Shown here: positions 50,241 to 61,842 of the stretch, in pieces
Position numbering within the stretch: the first letter of the stretch is position 1
How the letters are laid out: each line of letters opens with the position of its first letter
NCBI GenBank assembly: GCA_946811695.1
Contig: OX328124.1
Coordinates: 60,699,749 to 60,763,748, forward strand
Length of the DNA stretch: 64,000 nt
Source: Gonocerus acuteangulatus
Lineage: Eukaryota > Arthropoda > Insecta > Hemiptera > Coreidae
Direction: 5' to 3'
Position numbers and translations under genes: made by a program
The notes under the pieces: generated by a model
The model's input: the letters and a program-made list of their open reading frames with translations, nothing else
Told to the model about the DNA's origin: nothing
Databases searched by the model: none

Positions 50241-50651
50241 AATTGTACGCCCTAATAGCTCTCCTGAGGTGCTAAGGCAGGAGCGAAATGCGTAAGCATG
50301 AGACTTCATAATATTTCAAGGTCATTGGGCTTTAGCAGTTTTAAATGCACTATCCAAGAAGTAATCTGTGGCAAGATGACCTTTACACACTTAATATGAA
50401 GAAATACAAACTAAGTAGAAAAAACATGGTAGGAAGAAAGATACTTTTATTTTTAGCAAAAAAAAAAATAAAAAAAAAAAAAAAAAAAGAGAGGTTGAAA
50501 TAGCAGATAACTATTCTTCCTACTGAGAACAATATACAACGAATGAATGTATATATGTTGTATGCATAAACATACATGCACAATGAATTTCCTGTTGAAA
50601 AATGTAAGCTTTTAGATGAAAAAGAACCTACTATACTTCGAATTTGATTGA

Positions 50652-50679
<28 letters not shown>
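50652..50679. repeat. (CA)n microsatellite
   Basis: About 13 CA units. Confidence 0.95.
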
Positions 50680-50683
<4 letters not shown>

Positions 50684-50779
50684 ATGAAGTCAATCATGGA
50701 CCACATTAAACACCAATGCAACACTTGCATCCACTAATCTTATTAATTACAAATTCATATTTAACACTTTCAGTACGGA

Positions 50780-50883
50780 TAATCTATAGTTAACCACCCT
50801 TCTGTAGTTAGAGAAGAATGTCTCCCAGTAGTGGGAATCGAACCAAGCTCACGCTGGAGCACTCACGGTCACAGGACCTCAGA
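50780..50883 (-). mobile_element. tRNA-headed SINE, second copy or subfamily
   Basis: On the minus strand, GGTCCTGTGACCGTGAGTGC (box A region) is followed by GGTTCGATTCCCACT (perfect box B at 50844-50834), then a shortened body with GAAGGGTGGTTAACTATAGA. The body matches the copy at 49026-49188 (GAAGGGTGGCAAGCTATAGA) at most bases. The head differs from that copy, so the two are separate subfamilies. Confidence 0.65.
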
Positions 50884-51374
50884 AAAAAAGAAATTAAATT
50901 AGTTTAATCATCGGCTGAACAGATACATAACATATGAATAATTATTTAAAATCTAATATAAACCGTGGCTACTTAGTTCTCATAAAAAAAAAAAAAAATC
51001 ACCTTTTTTTTTCCTTCCCACGCCAGTTAACCATGCTCACTGAACGCCTACTATCTAATTATTTAAATATTGTAAACTATATTTTTTTAACGCATTATTT
51101 AGAGGTGAGATGGTCGAGAATGTTAAGGTTTTCGTTCGAAAAAAGGAAGGAGAGCGACCCTATCCTGGCTAGAACAAGATTTTAACCTGAATGTAGCAAT
51201 ACATTAAAAAAGGAATGTTAAAATTAAAAAAAAATTATCATGAGCTTTTAGTCATTTCACTGTTGAATATTCTTTATTTTATAATTCATAAACACATTCT
51301 AGTTTTAGCTAAATGTAGATAAATAAGCTAAATGTAGATAAAACGAGAGTACTAAGTGAATGTTCTTGTTACAG

Positions 51375-51489
51375 GGCCACGTTCTCGGAGAATAAAGAGG
51401 AAAGACAAGAACAAAGAAGACAAACGACCAAGAACTGCTTTCAGCGGGGAACAGTTAGCGAGGCTCAAGACAGAATTCAGCATCAACAG
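51375..51489 (+). CDS. en: engrailed, coding exon 2 (EH3 and first part of the homeodomain)
   Basis: The exon lies between a TTGTTACAG acceptor (AG at 51373-51374) and a GTAAAG donor at 51490. Its 115 bases complete codon 96 and run to the first two bases of codon 134. It encodes the basic EH3 linker ([14 protein letters not shown], residues 96-109) and homeodomain positions 1-24 (residues 111-134), including the N-terminal arm KRPRTAF that enters the DNA minor groove. Direct joining to exon 1 gives PSSG-PRSRR with no Arg-Ser dipeptide insert, which is the engrailed rather than the invected form known from insects. Homeodomain residues T18, S21 and I22 depart from the usual Engrailed residues (commonly a basic or His residue at 18 and N/A-E at 21-22). 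Confidence 0.94.
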
Positions 51490-52280
51490 GTAAAGATTTA
51501 ATTATTTAAGAAGTTTTGTTTCTGCTACTTGATAGTAAAATATGCGCAAACAGTGATAATATGAAATAAAATTCCTAACAAGCGGTTTCAAATAAAATTC
51601 TCTCTTATACAATGATATTTATTATGAAAATTACATTAATATTGGAAACAACGTTTACATCGGACTATTAAAACAAAAATTTATTTTTGGTGCCTCGCTT
51701 CACAGTGATGTACACCATACATTATGTGTATATAAAGTCGAAATTTACTCTGTCCATTTAAATATATTAAATTAATCCTAACATACGCATTCAATTTAGA
51801 TGATTTTACAAGATTACAGTCAAAGGCAAGTTTATTCTTAGTTGTTCTTAGCGTATAAGAAGATCACTTGGTAAGTTTTAATACATTTTTAAACATTACC
51901 AGACTATGAAACCCTGGGAATGTTTCTTTAGATGGAGCAAACGAAATAGACCGTTCAATGCCTTCATATTAGAATAAGGTCATTCGAAAAAATAATGTGA
52001 TTATTGGCCTTGACAAAAAAAAGTACCATATACTTATAAAGATATAAACGTTAGTTATCTGTTTAAAAATATATATATATATATATCCATTATTCACATT
52101 GGCTCCGGGCTAATATCAGGTGGACATAGTTTCTAGCCATACATGTGTAAGTTGGGTTCACTCAGCAAAAAATCTTTTGCTCAAATAAGTCAAACCACCA
52201 CCCCTCTTCAGTCCAACCGAACGGCTGATGGCCAATTTCATTGTACATTTCGCTTCGTAAGCATATTATTTTCATTTCGG

Positions 52281-52315
52281 TTAAGCTATAGTTACAAGTT
52301 GTAACTATAGCTTAA
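52281..52315. repeat. perfect 17-bp hairpin with a single-base loop
   Basis: TTAAGCTATAGTTACAA, a G, then the exact inverse TTGTAACTATAGCTTAA. As a DNA palindrome it may be a cruciform-prone site or the tip of a MITE. Confidence 0.9.
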
Positions 52316-52347
52316 GCTATTAGCAATTACGATATTTCATAAATAGA

Positions 52348-52461
52348 TTAGCGGTTAGCGCACTGCCGCCGCTAACCGCTAATTATTAGCGCTGGCTTTC
52401 TACAGTTTCGCTAAATTAGCGGAGAGGTATCAGCTTTTAGCGCGCGCTAACGTTTGCCCAA
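52348..52461. repeat. cluster of nine TTAGCG/CGCTAA hexamers ending in TTTGCCCAAC
   Basis: TTAGCG occurs at 52348, 52355, 52385, 52416 and 52437; CGCTAA occurs at 52370, 52377, 52409 and 52445. The first four form a perfect 13-bp inverted repeat. The cluster stops at GTTTGCCCAAC (52452-52461), whose inverse GTTGGGCAAA also starts the element at 61309. This suggests the subterminal transposase-binding repeats of one end of a DNA transposon. No matching left end was found. Confidence 0.6.
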
Positions 52462-52866
52462 CTCTGTTGTATATTACTCTCGAATAATAGCAAAGCTGTT
52501 ATCACTATCTAGTATAAAAAAGAATAATAAAAAAATACCTGGGAATAGGCCAAACGTTTTGCTTTATTGACTCCATATTAGTGGACTATGAACAATACCG
52601 AACCATATTTAAATACATTCTTTAGACTATAATTTCTCTTCAATTCTATCAATTCATTTCCTTCTCACATTTATGACATTCTTTAATTTCCCTTAATCTC
52701 TATTGCCTCTTTCAAACACCTTGCATCTTGTAAATAAACATTTCATCCTAAAAATACACCCTATTTGGGAATATGTCATGCGCATGCTCTGTGCCTAGCT
52801 ACTCAATATAATAATAAGTAAGCCCATTTTATTTGATTTGTTGAAAAAAAGAATCTTCTATCTTTC

Positions 52867-52869
<3 letters not shown>

Positions 52870-52922
<53 letters not shown>
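52870..52922. repeat. (TA)n microsatellite
   Basis: About 26 TA units in intron 2. Confidence 0.95.
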
Positions 52923-52926
<4 letters not shown>

Positions 52927-55368
52927 TTACTATGCAAAACAAGGAATTCTTAAAAAAGAATATAAATAAACAGGATAATATTGTATTAAATAATGGACAA
53001 GATATGTGAAAACTAATTGGCTTAATGAACTAGACTGAGGAATAGAAAACAACTCGTCTAAATATAGTAGAACCAAGAAAGGTTAAACCTTGAGTGCAAT
53101 ATGGGATCGTGATGAGGTATACTATAATATGAAGCATACTCAGGGAAGGTTATGGAGCTCCATACCAAGCAATGCTATGGTAGGAGGTTATGCCCGGAGA
53201 AAGCGAGCTATTCGAAAGGAGGTCCGTAAGCCGCCATAATCTATACGAGGGTCGTGATTTACTCATCAACCTTTTTCCACCTTAATGAGGTGCCATATTT
53301 AATGGGCTTATATTAGGAGAGTTTCAGCACCTCGCCTGAAAATGTATTTCTATCAGAGCAACAAAGGGTGGCCATCTCCCTCTCCTTTTGGTAAGGAACA
53401 TTAGTAATTTATGAAGAAATAGAAAATCTTTATTAATTGGAAGATATGGCAATTTAGCTGTATTAATGCGTTTCCATCGTTTCATTATTTTAGATCAGGG
53501 TGCATCTGTAAAAACGAAGCTATACTTGGATGTTAATATGGCAAGCTAATTTTTGCAGAAATATTTTCGAAACAACTCAAATAACAATGATTGAGGTATA
53601 AGTAAATCGAAGAACTCCCAGAATATATATTTTTTTGTAAAATAAAAAAATAAGTTTTTTTGTACTTCTTTCGCTCCTAACTCCGAAAGTATTCACGCTG
53701 GACATTTTCCTAAGGCGACAAACGATTCGTTATAAAATTCCCTACTATTTAACATTTATTCGTTGCTTTGGAAAACTTCAAAATGTACTATAAAGGGTAA
53801 AAAATAGACATTGTCTATATTATTTTTTTCGGAAACTTAAAATGCATTTAAGTCCTTCATATTCCAGGAGGAGAATAATGATTTTATGGTAAAACAACCT
53901 ACACGAATTACGCTTAAGTCGGTTTCATAATAGTTTTTGCATAATCATTTTGCAATTAAGTTATTAGCGAAAAAAATAACATTTTTCACATTTTTACAAA
54001 ATCCAGATGAAATGCTTCACATATTTGAAGTATTTAAAAAAAAAAGGAAGAAAAACTAAGCCGTTCAAGCTATCAAAAAGATTTCACGGGCTGAAAATAG
54101 GCCAATTTGGACGGCTGCAGGATTTATTTGTATTTATAAATTTCTAAATAATGTGACATTATAGAAAATAGCATTACATATTTTTTGAAAATCTCTAGCA
54201 TGAATTTCGGATTTAAAAAGAGTACAAATTATTATAATTTGTTTATATTGAAAAAATATATTCCGGGAATTTTTCCATTTACTCTCACCTCAATTATTGA
54301 TATCTGAGTAACAATAATGACAAAAATAATAATAACAATATGAGCCTGGTGCCCCTGACCATAGCAGTCGATGCACCGAAATTAAAATAAAAACAACATG
54401 CGCCCGAGGTTAGGCGAAAATCAGTAAATACGATCACATTTTTACATATCTGCTCTTGTTTCTTGGGACAATATTTTTACATGGTTCTAGTCTATCCTTC
54501 CAGTAGAGGTGGTTTGGGATCGTATATTACTAAAAGTCACTATCAGGAGAATGATAAGAACGAGACAGGCTCTGGTTGACGTGAACCTTTGTTTGAAATG
54601 CGACTCCGCCGTGCTGCGTGTGGTCCGGAAACTGTAAGCACTCACTGCGGTCTGTAGGACTTCATTACAACCGATGCTCAACTATGCTTGTTTTACACAT
54701 GCGGTTTGCGGTCAGCCCATTCTAACAATGGGGATCTCTATACTATCAAATCTCTACCTTCAATAACTGAATACTTGGATGTCAATACTAAATCATCTTA
54801 GTGATTTTTAAATGACACAAACATTTTCAATGATTTTTTTAAATTGCCAATCATTAAAACGAAAATGCTCCACTCATTTTTTAATATACCCAATTTCCAA
54901 CACATATTTTGCCTGAATCTGTCTCTAACAGAAATGTCTGTTTGCTGTTTTTAAATATTTTTCGACTGCTACAATCCATGTAATTATTTTTACTTTTGCC
55001 GTACTTTGATTTTCATATAACTCTACGATTTTCTTTGACACTGTCGAAGGGTCTATTATTTTCATGTGAACGCAGAAATATTATTTTGTTTTGTTGTATG
55101 TCTGAGGGTATTCTTCTATTTCTTATTCAAAGTCCGTAAATTAGTTTTTCCTTACTCATTAGGACAAATATTTTTCTAAAAATCTTCCTTTTCTCCTTTG
55201 AATTGGATCTTAGTCAGTTTTCAAATGGACAATTAACATTTTGAGCTCTAAAGCTACATTTTATATATTATTTTCAACATAAAATGACCATTTTTGTTAA
55301 ACATTTCTCCCCCCCCCCCCGTTTACGCTTCTGACAGGCATATGATCGTTGCTTTCTTTCTTTCGCAG

Positions 55369-55591
55369 GTACCTGACAGAACGAAGAAGACAGACACTTG
55401 CTTCCGAACTGGGCTTGAACGAAGCCCAGATAAAGATCTGGTTCCAGAACAAGAGGGCGAAGATCAAGAAGGCTTCTGGGAACAGGAACCCCTTGGCACT
55501 CCAGCTGATGGCTCAGGGACTGTACAACCATTCTACTGTACCGATGTCGGACGATGAGTGCGACGAGAACTCAGGATCGAACGGACACTAA
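55369..55591 (+). CDS. en: engrailed, coding exon 3 (rest of homeodomain, EH5, stop)
   Basis: The exon starts after a pyrimidine-rich TTTCTTTCGCAG acceptor and ends at TAA 55589-55591. It encodes homeodomain positions 25-60 (residues 135-170) with the recognition helix [15 protein letters not shown]48, F49, Q50, N51 and R53 are all present, and Q50 predicts TAATTA/TAATTG-type sites. EH5 follows ([19 protein letters not shown], residues 174-192), then a short acidic, Ser/Asn-rich tail (residues 193-207). The full joined protein is 207 residues, a nuclear transcriptional repressor of the segment-polarity network. The homeobox is split within codon 24 (phase 2). No second homeobox gene such as an invected paralogue is visible in the window. 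Confidence 0.96.
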
Positions 55592-57245
55592 ACAGCGTAT
55601 GGACTGTATTTAAATCCGTTTTCGTTCCTCTAGCATAGTCTCAGCTGAATGGCTAATCTATTTCCTTAGATCTATTCAAAATTAACACATTGACTGCCAC
55701 GGTTTGTCACAGATTTCAAATGTTGATTGAGTTGATTGCATTGCAAGATTAGTCGTCTTAGATAAAAACACAGTAAACCACGAGTTTTTTCATAGCCCGG
55801 AATTTCAAAGCCAAATTAATAAATGTCGGCATTCTATGCAGTGATAAAAGCAACGAGGAAATTTGTACTTGGCAATCAATGAGTGAAGGTGAAGATTAAA
55901 TTACATAGAACATGTATCAGTCATATATCCGACAATAGCATCATATTATGCTTGCCTATTAGAAACTCAAGCAATTTTTTTCTTTATTTAAAATATTTAT
56001 GATTTGATAATGCATGATTTTATTTGAAATAATTGGCCAAAGCCACCGTTCAAGGAATGAACTATAATTTTACCTGACTTGCTGGAGGAAATCTAATTTC
56101 TTTCTCAAGTACATGGCTCTTTAGGTATAGGCTCCAAATATAAGAAAGAAGGTTTATTCTAATTTTTTTTTAACTCATTAATTTTAATAATTTACTTCAA
56201 AAAACGTTAATTTTTCAGACCGAAAGTTCAAAATGCTCTCTAAATTACTACTTGTTTCCACGTTAACTTTCAGAGAGTGGAATTTTCCCCTACAAATGTA
56301 GCCTATGTACTGGAAATCTATACTTTTAAAAAAATAATAATTCTACATATAAAATAATATAATAAGAAAATATTCAGTATAAAATATTTCCAGTTATTTG
56401 ATGTCTTCCCGGGTAAATGTTGCACATTATTAGCCACTGATTGATAACGTTTGAAATCAAAGTTTTGGAAATTGGATTAAAGGAAATTCTAGTTTAGCTA
56501 CTCAGAAATCATGCAACTCACTAGATCTCAAAATAATTTCTTTCCGTATAGAAAAGATTGAAGAGTTTAAAATACTCAAAAATGTATTTTTTTAAATTGT
56601 AATATGTGAAAATGTTTTGTTTTCTAAAGGTTAGTGTACAAATCTTGAGTGTATTTATGGCTATATATTAAAATAAATTAGTATGAAGTTATCCTGTGGT
56701 TCGTCCATTTTTAGATTTTATATTTAGAATAGAATACATTGATGATCGGGAAAGCAAAAAGGCGCTAAAATCTTAATTTATTTATTTCATGACTATGAAG
56801 AACAATAGGGGAGGAAAGAACTGATGAACGTTTGTCTTTTTTGGCCATTTTGCTTTCTCAGATTTCCTTGTGCGTGTTCAACAGATTATGTACAAACGAA
56901 ATAAAACAATAAAAAATAATATGGTACTGCTTTCTGAATTATTGGTTTCATATAGCTAATGTTGATGAAGTGCAGGAAGATAGACTGCTTGTGGTTTCGA
57001 GAACAAGGTTAAAACAACTTGTAAATATTTGTAAACAAAGTAGTTGTAAGTTATTGTAAATTTGATATAAATATACAAAGGCATGTTGTATTAGTTATCC
57101 ATTTTTGAACATAGTTATAATTTCTATAGGTTCAAATAAGGATGTGAGAATGTTGTATATAATGTGAGATGTACCAGATTTGATGGTGCAAAAACTAGTC
57201 AATGTATATATGCATTTTGTAAATAAAATAATGGTACATTATTAT
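55592..57245 (+). other. en: probable engrailed 3'UTR
   Basis: AT-rich non-coding sequence after the stop. Candidate poly(A) signals AATAAA occur at 56672, 56900, 56908 and 57222; the last is followed by a T/G-rich stretch (TTATTATTGTTG) suited to cleavage near 57240. Two UGUAAAUA Pumilio-type motifs are at 57020 and 57218. The actual end needs transcript data; shorter isoforms ending near 56.70 or 56.93 kb are possible. Confidence 0.55.
57222..57227 (+). terminator. candidate distal polyadenylation signal AATAAA
   Basis: A canonical hexamer preceded by TGTA motifs and followed within about 25 bases by a T/G-rich element. It is the last good signal before repeat-rich intergenic DNA. Confidence 0.45.
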
Positions 57246-58535
57246 TGTTGAATTTTCCATTGACTGACGCCGTTGATGCCATACTGCTTAAAAAAATAGA
57301 AAAAAAACAGAGGATATAATATAATGATATATTTGCTTCAGTTATTTTTTTTTTACTTATAGACATATTTAAATTATATATAAATATATATATGTATGGT
57401 TATCATGGCGTTTTATTGTACCTGCCTCCCATTTATTCCTGTGAAAATTATTTTTTTTTTAAATAAATTGAATGAATAATCGAATTCTTCATGTAATTTC
57501 TGACGCTTTTCATTAAGGAATCGGTGATTTAATTATTATTGTAGCTTAAATTTGCTTATTTTTTAATTTATTAAGAGTAAATGAAACCAAATAATCTATC
57601 TTTATTATGAAAATAAGTTTAAACCAATTGGTTTTACTGCGGAAAAAGCATTATATTCCTTTTTGCTGACCTAGGGACCCCTCTTCAGCTAGATTTCTTC
57701 CCATATTGATGGTAATAAACTAAAATCTAACCAGCATAATCTTCGGGGAGTGGATGATCCAGAGTGAAAGATATCCCTCAAATATATCCAAATGCCCTAA
57801 AATGAGTAAACACGAACAATTCAAACTTATTATAGATATTGTTGAAAGTATTCTTGAAGTATTGTGTCAATTAAATATTATTAAACTAATTCTTTATTAA
57901 AATAGTAATAAAAACTAATCAAATTTGACGCATACAGGGTAAAAGTATAAGGCACGCCTTGAAATTGGCCACATGAGCAGAAACACTGAGTTCAAGTAGA
58001 TTTGAAGGGGATCAAGTTATTTTTCACAACAGATTGGAGAATGAAGGTAAGTAAGATTTTTAGATATTTTAATTAAATATTAGACTAGCAAAATGCATTT
58101 TGAAAGAAAGACGAAAAATAAAAAGCCAATTCAAAGAAATATCATTCATTGGTTTGTAAAACGGTCCATTTTTTATATCCTCTTTAATAATTAAAATTAT
58201 TTCGTTGTATAGTTATTTAAGTGATTTTCTGCTTAAAATTAAAAGATATTTTTACAATCACCCTTAATAGATGGAATGGAAGGGTAACACCCTTAATAGA
58301 TACGAAACAATTCTTATCTAATGGATGTCAAAAACAAAATCATTCTATGCAACTTATTTTAATGATTTTGTCCAACGATAAATACCTACTATTCTTTGGA
58401 AAACTACTAAAATATATTATTATATTTAACTCGTTTTGAAGGGGTTAAAAATCATTACATCGAATTATAGACACAGAGAACCTGCTTGAATAGTTGGATA
58501 TTCCCAACAAAGATAAAACTAAGCTCAGACATAAA
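57246..58535. other. downstream intergenic DNA, no gene seen
   Basis: AT-rich sequence after the distal poly(A) signal. The open frame 58221-58439 is unsupported. Confidence 0.5.
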
Positions 58536-58541
58536 GTCGTA

Positions 58542-59320
58542 AAGGACCCAGCCCTTTCCTTATGGAAAATGGCTTCCGGTCAAATTGAACGAAACTATGC
58601 TCGTTGGATGGAGAAAGTCTTTCTGAACAAAATTCTCCATGGGCACAAAACTCAAAAGTTGGAACTTTTAATACTTTTGGGTATCCGAAGTTTTCCATTC
58701 TTGATTTTTGCAAAATTTCGAGATCTCTGGTTGGAAGGTTTTCCAAGCCTTTTGGCCAGTAAAAAAAATACGTATCAATTATTTTCGAAGACCTTTCGAA
58801 CGACGCTACATTTGACACTCCTACCCCACCCTCCGCCCACGGGGGTGGGGGGGGAGCTTTTTTTTTTGTAATTATCGTATATCCATTATCATTTGAAGAT
58901 CTTTTCGAAGGCAATAGACTGAAACCTTGCCTCAAAAAGGGTGTGAGGCGAGGTTTCAGTGTATTCCCTTCGAAAAGATCTTCAAATGATAATGTATAGA
59001 CGATAATTGCAAAAAAAAGCTTCCCCCCACTCCCGTGGGTGGGGTAGGAGTGTCAAATGTGGTGTCGTTCGAAAGGTGTTCAAAAAATAATTGATACGTA
59101 TTTTTTTTTACTGGCCAAATGGCTTGAGAAACGTTCCAACCAGAGATCTCGAGATTTTGCAAAAATTAAAAATGGAAAACTTCGGATACCCAAAAGTACC
59201 GAAAGTTTCGGGTTTTGTGCCCATGGAGACCTTGGTTCAGAAAGACTTTCTCTATCCAACGAGCATAGTTCGTTCAATTTGACCGAAAGCCATTTTCCAT
59301 AAGGAAAGGGTGGGGTCCTT
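58542..59320. mobile_element. 779-bp palindromic fold-back element flanked by TA
   Basis: Left end AAGGACCCAGCCCTTTCCTT and right end AAGGAAAGGGTGGGGTCCTT are inverses, and the match runs the full length. At the centre CTGAAACCTTGCCTC and GAGGCGAGGTTTCAG enclose an 11-base loop. TA flanks both ends (58540-58541 and 59321-59322). Each arm carries a G/C-rich block (CCCACGGGGGTGGGG and its inverse). Similar peptides are open on both strands because of the symmetry; none resembles a known protein. A Tc1/mariner-type MITE is likely. Confidence 0.85.
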
Positions 59321-59731
59321 TAGTTAATTAAAAAAAAAAGACACGTAACTGTAAAAATATTCCTAAGGACAATGACATTGGTCTAGCAGAGAAAATGAAG
59401 AATTATGAAAAACTCAATAATTGGTTGACAAATCTAGAACAAAACGATAATAATAAATAGAAAAGACAAAATTCATAATATTTTAAATGACAAACATTTG
59501 ACAGGCGCAAGATTTTAAATCACAATTGCATTAGGAAAGAAAGTACATGAACAAAAAGAAAAGAAATGTTACGCATTCAATTTTCACTCAGCAATAGCAA
59601 ATAGCTGGTTTGTAACGGGATTAGTAAAATAGCCTGAAAATATTTATAATAACAAAATTGAAAACAATTTTAGCAAAATTTAGGACCAAATAAATAAAAC
59701 TAATACAAAATATAATGATTGAAAGGTCAAA

Positions 59732-59790
59732 TGTTGAGATTGTAAATATGCTACATAGGGGAAACAGCTCTTACAGACCATAGAGTAATA
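59732..59790 (+). pseudogene. possible Penelope-like GIY-YIG remnant
   Basis: One frame gives C-x-D-C-K-Y, and after a shift the next reads YIGET (TACATAGGGGAAACA at 59752). Cys residues shortly before YIGET are the signature of the GIY-YIG endonuclease of Penelope-like retroelements. Stops and a frameshift leave no functional frame. The match is short, so confidence is modest. A hammerhead-like motif lies about 450 bases downstream, which is where such elements place it. Confidence 0.35.
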
Positions 59791-60248
59791 GCGACGATAG
59801 AGTAATTGTCAACAAGAACAGAAATAACCCTATGCGGAAAATAAAATAATATGTTCAGATTAAAGAAAAAAAAAAAAAACATAGTGAATAAGAAAACAGA
59901 AATTAAACTTTTAAATAAAATATTTAGTTATATAAATAAAATAATTAATAATATTTAATTCTATATCAGAAAATAGAAAAGAATCGATTTAAACTAGTAG
60001 TTCAAAGAATATAGAACATATGACAATCAGCTGATAAATAAGCCTCCCGACACAGATGACTAGCTAGCCTCAGTCTTAATACGGATGCCGACTGGACCAC
60101 ACGTCCGGGTATGTACACTGAAAACGTTTTATTATATTTTGAGAAACATTTAAGGTTTTAAATGTGAATTTAAAACATAACTACGTATAATATATTAACG
60201 ATATACATTTTATTGGTTAAACCATAATTGTTTAGGATTTAATGGCCC

Positions 60249-60280
60249 CTGAGGAGGTGGCATTTAGGCCAAGAAACATT
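60249..60280 (+). repeat. hammerhead-like motif with a TGGC/GCCA stem
   Basis: CTGAGGA, GG, TGGC-ATTTAG-GCCA, A, GAAACAT. The CTGANGA and GAAA strands are intact; the stem sequence is unlike the other copies but still paired. Confidence 0.45.
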
Positions 60281-60454
60281 TATGGCAGTCATGGAATGAA
60301 GTAGTATAAAAAAAAATTAAATAATTGTAATTGAAAATTGTAAAAATGAGCTAGAGTTTTCTAATATAATGCGAGAACCTTTCTTAATAGAAAAAGAGGC
60401 TCTAAAACATTTCATACATTTTAGGTAATCGTATTTAATCAATAATTTTTTCTC

Positions 60455-60625
60455 GTGTTTAACGGCGTATCAACAATTGGGTTATTAACGCCGGGCTATC
60501 TACAGGTTGCCACTCTTTTATAATACCAAAAGCACGAGGTCATTCAGGTTCTTACCACACCCGACGTTGCTTAACTTCGGTGATCTACGGGAACCGGTGA
60601 GTTCAACGTGGCTATGGCCGTTGGC
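60455..60625 (-). mobile_element. 5S rRNA-headed SINE, copy 2
   Basis: The minus strand from 60625 reads GCCAACGGCCATAGCCACGT, CACCGGTTCCCGTAGATCA, CCGAAGTTAAGCAACGTCGG, then a diverged box C region, then AAAAGAGTGGCAACCTGTAG and GGCGTTAATAACCCAATTGT. Head, body and tail occur in the same order as in copy 1, with similar 5S truncation, so the two are one SINE family. Copy 2 keeps the box A region better and box C worse than copy 1. Confidence 0.8.
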
Positions 60626-60629
60626 AACA

Positions 60630-61300
60630 ATATAATTATATTTATTATACTCGGTTCGAGAATTTCTCGTCGACTCGCGATCCAGTATTTCTTCTTGACT
60701 TGTTGTTGGTTGATTGTTAATCATACATACATGCATTATATTTGATGCTAGTCGTATCACCATTTTTAAAGTTCTGATTGTATTGTATAGTGTAGTATGT
60801 TTAATCCGTGTGTATCAGTGTATTATGATATATCTCTAAAATGCATCACTATCACTTTGGCCAGGAGTTATGATTTTTGTCTCTCATTTGTATGAAGTGA
60901 ATTCAATATTTTATTTTAGTACGTATAGGGTGGATTGAATCTAAGTACCACTAATAATGAACTCATGTGCCTGGTGCGTTTATGGGGGATGTTTTTCAGG
61001 GCTTAGAAAATGAGGAATTCTGTAAATATAATTTCTTTTATAATATCTGAAAATCATTAGTTGTTTGTCTATTTACTGTTTTCTATCAGGGGGTATTTAA
61101 TTTGAAGACAATTTGCGCGCTTGCTCACCTATTCTGTTAAGTGCTGGGTATGATTTTCCAGGGTGAAGTCGATGTCGGTTTGTGACTACTTACGAGTATA
61201 TTCCAAGAATCATGACCTAACAGGTCTCTCTTTTCGTTAAATCACACATTATGAAGAATCAAACTTGCCTTAGCTTTTCTTCATTTTTTACAAAATATTG
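60630..61300. other. intergenic DNA, nothing recognised
   Basis: AT-rich; no gene, SINE head or terminal repeat seen. Confidence 0.4.
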
Positions 61301-61803
61301 ATTTCATTGTTGGGCAAAACTAACGTTAGTTTACACCAACTAAAACTAAACTAATCTTGTATTTTTAGTTTTAGTTTTAGATTTGTATAATTATTAATCA
61401 TGTTAACTCCGTTTTTAGTATGGTAATTAGTTTAGTTTAGTAAAAGAGACCTAAATTTGTGATTTTAGTTTAGTTTTAGTTTTTAATTCACTAATTTAGT
61501 TCATCAAAGAACATATGTTTGCAAATTACGAGGAAAAGCCAAAGGGTCTTATTAGTCCCAGAGCCATTAACCGCACGTTTCATGCGCCTTGAAATTTTGC
61601 TATAATGTACTTCTTGGGTTGATAAGAAGGTATTTATGTGTTGGCTAGACTTACCGTGGAGCACCAGGTACTGCGCATTGGGGAAAGGTGCAAAACAATA
61701 GTCCCCCAAAATATAGTTTTATTCAGAAACCATCTTTAATGTAAAATTAAGATAATTTTACAATGAATAATAAAAAAGGCAGTCACTTTTAAGGGGTATA
61801 ACA

Positions 61804-61842
<39 letters not shown>

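Larger units (their letters stand above)
51490..55368 (+). other. en: engrailed intron 2 (about 3.9 kb)
   Basis: A phase 2 intron within homeodomain codon 24, GTAAAG to TTCGCAG. It contains a (TA)n tract at 52870-52922, a hairpin at 52281-52315 and the TTAGCG hexamer cluster at 52348-52461. A somewhat GC-richer stretch lies at 53090-53400 and a poly(C) run sits just before exon 3 (55308-55320). Nothing else is recognised. Confidence 0.9.

Noticed and set aside
58494..59302. Several open frames of 60-136 codons on both strands
   Set aside because: They arise from the symmetry and G/C-rich blocks of the palindromic element; the same peptide appears on opposite strands and matches nothing known to me.
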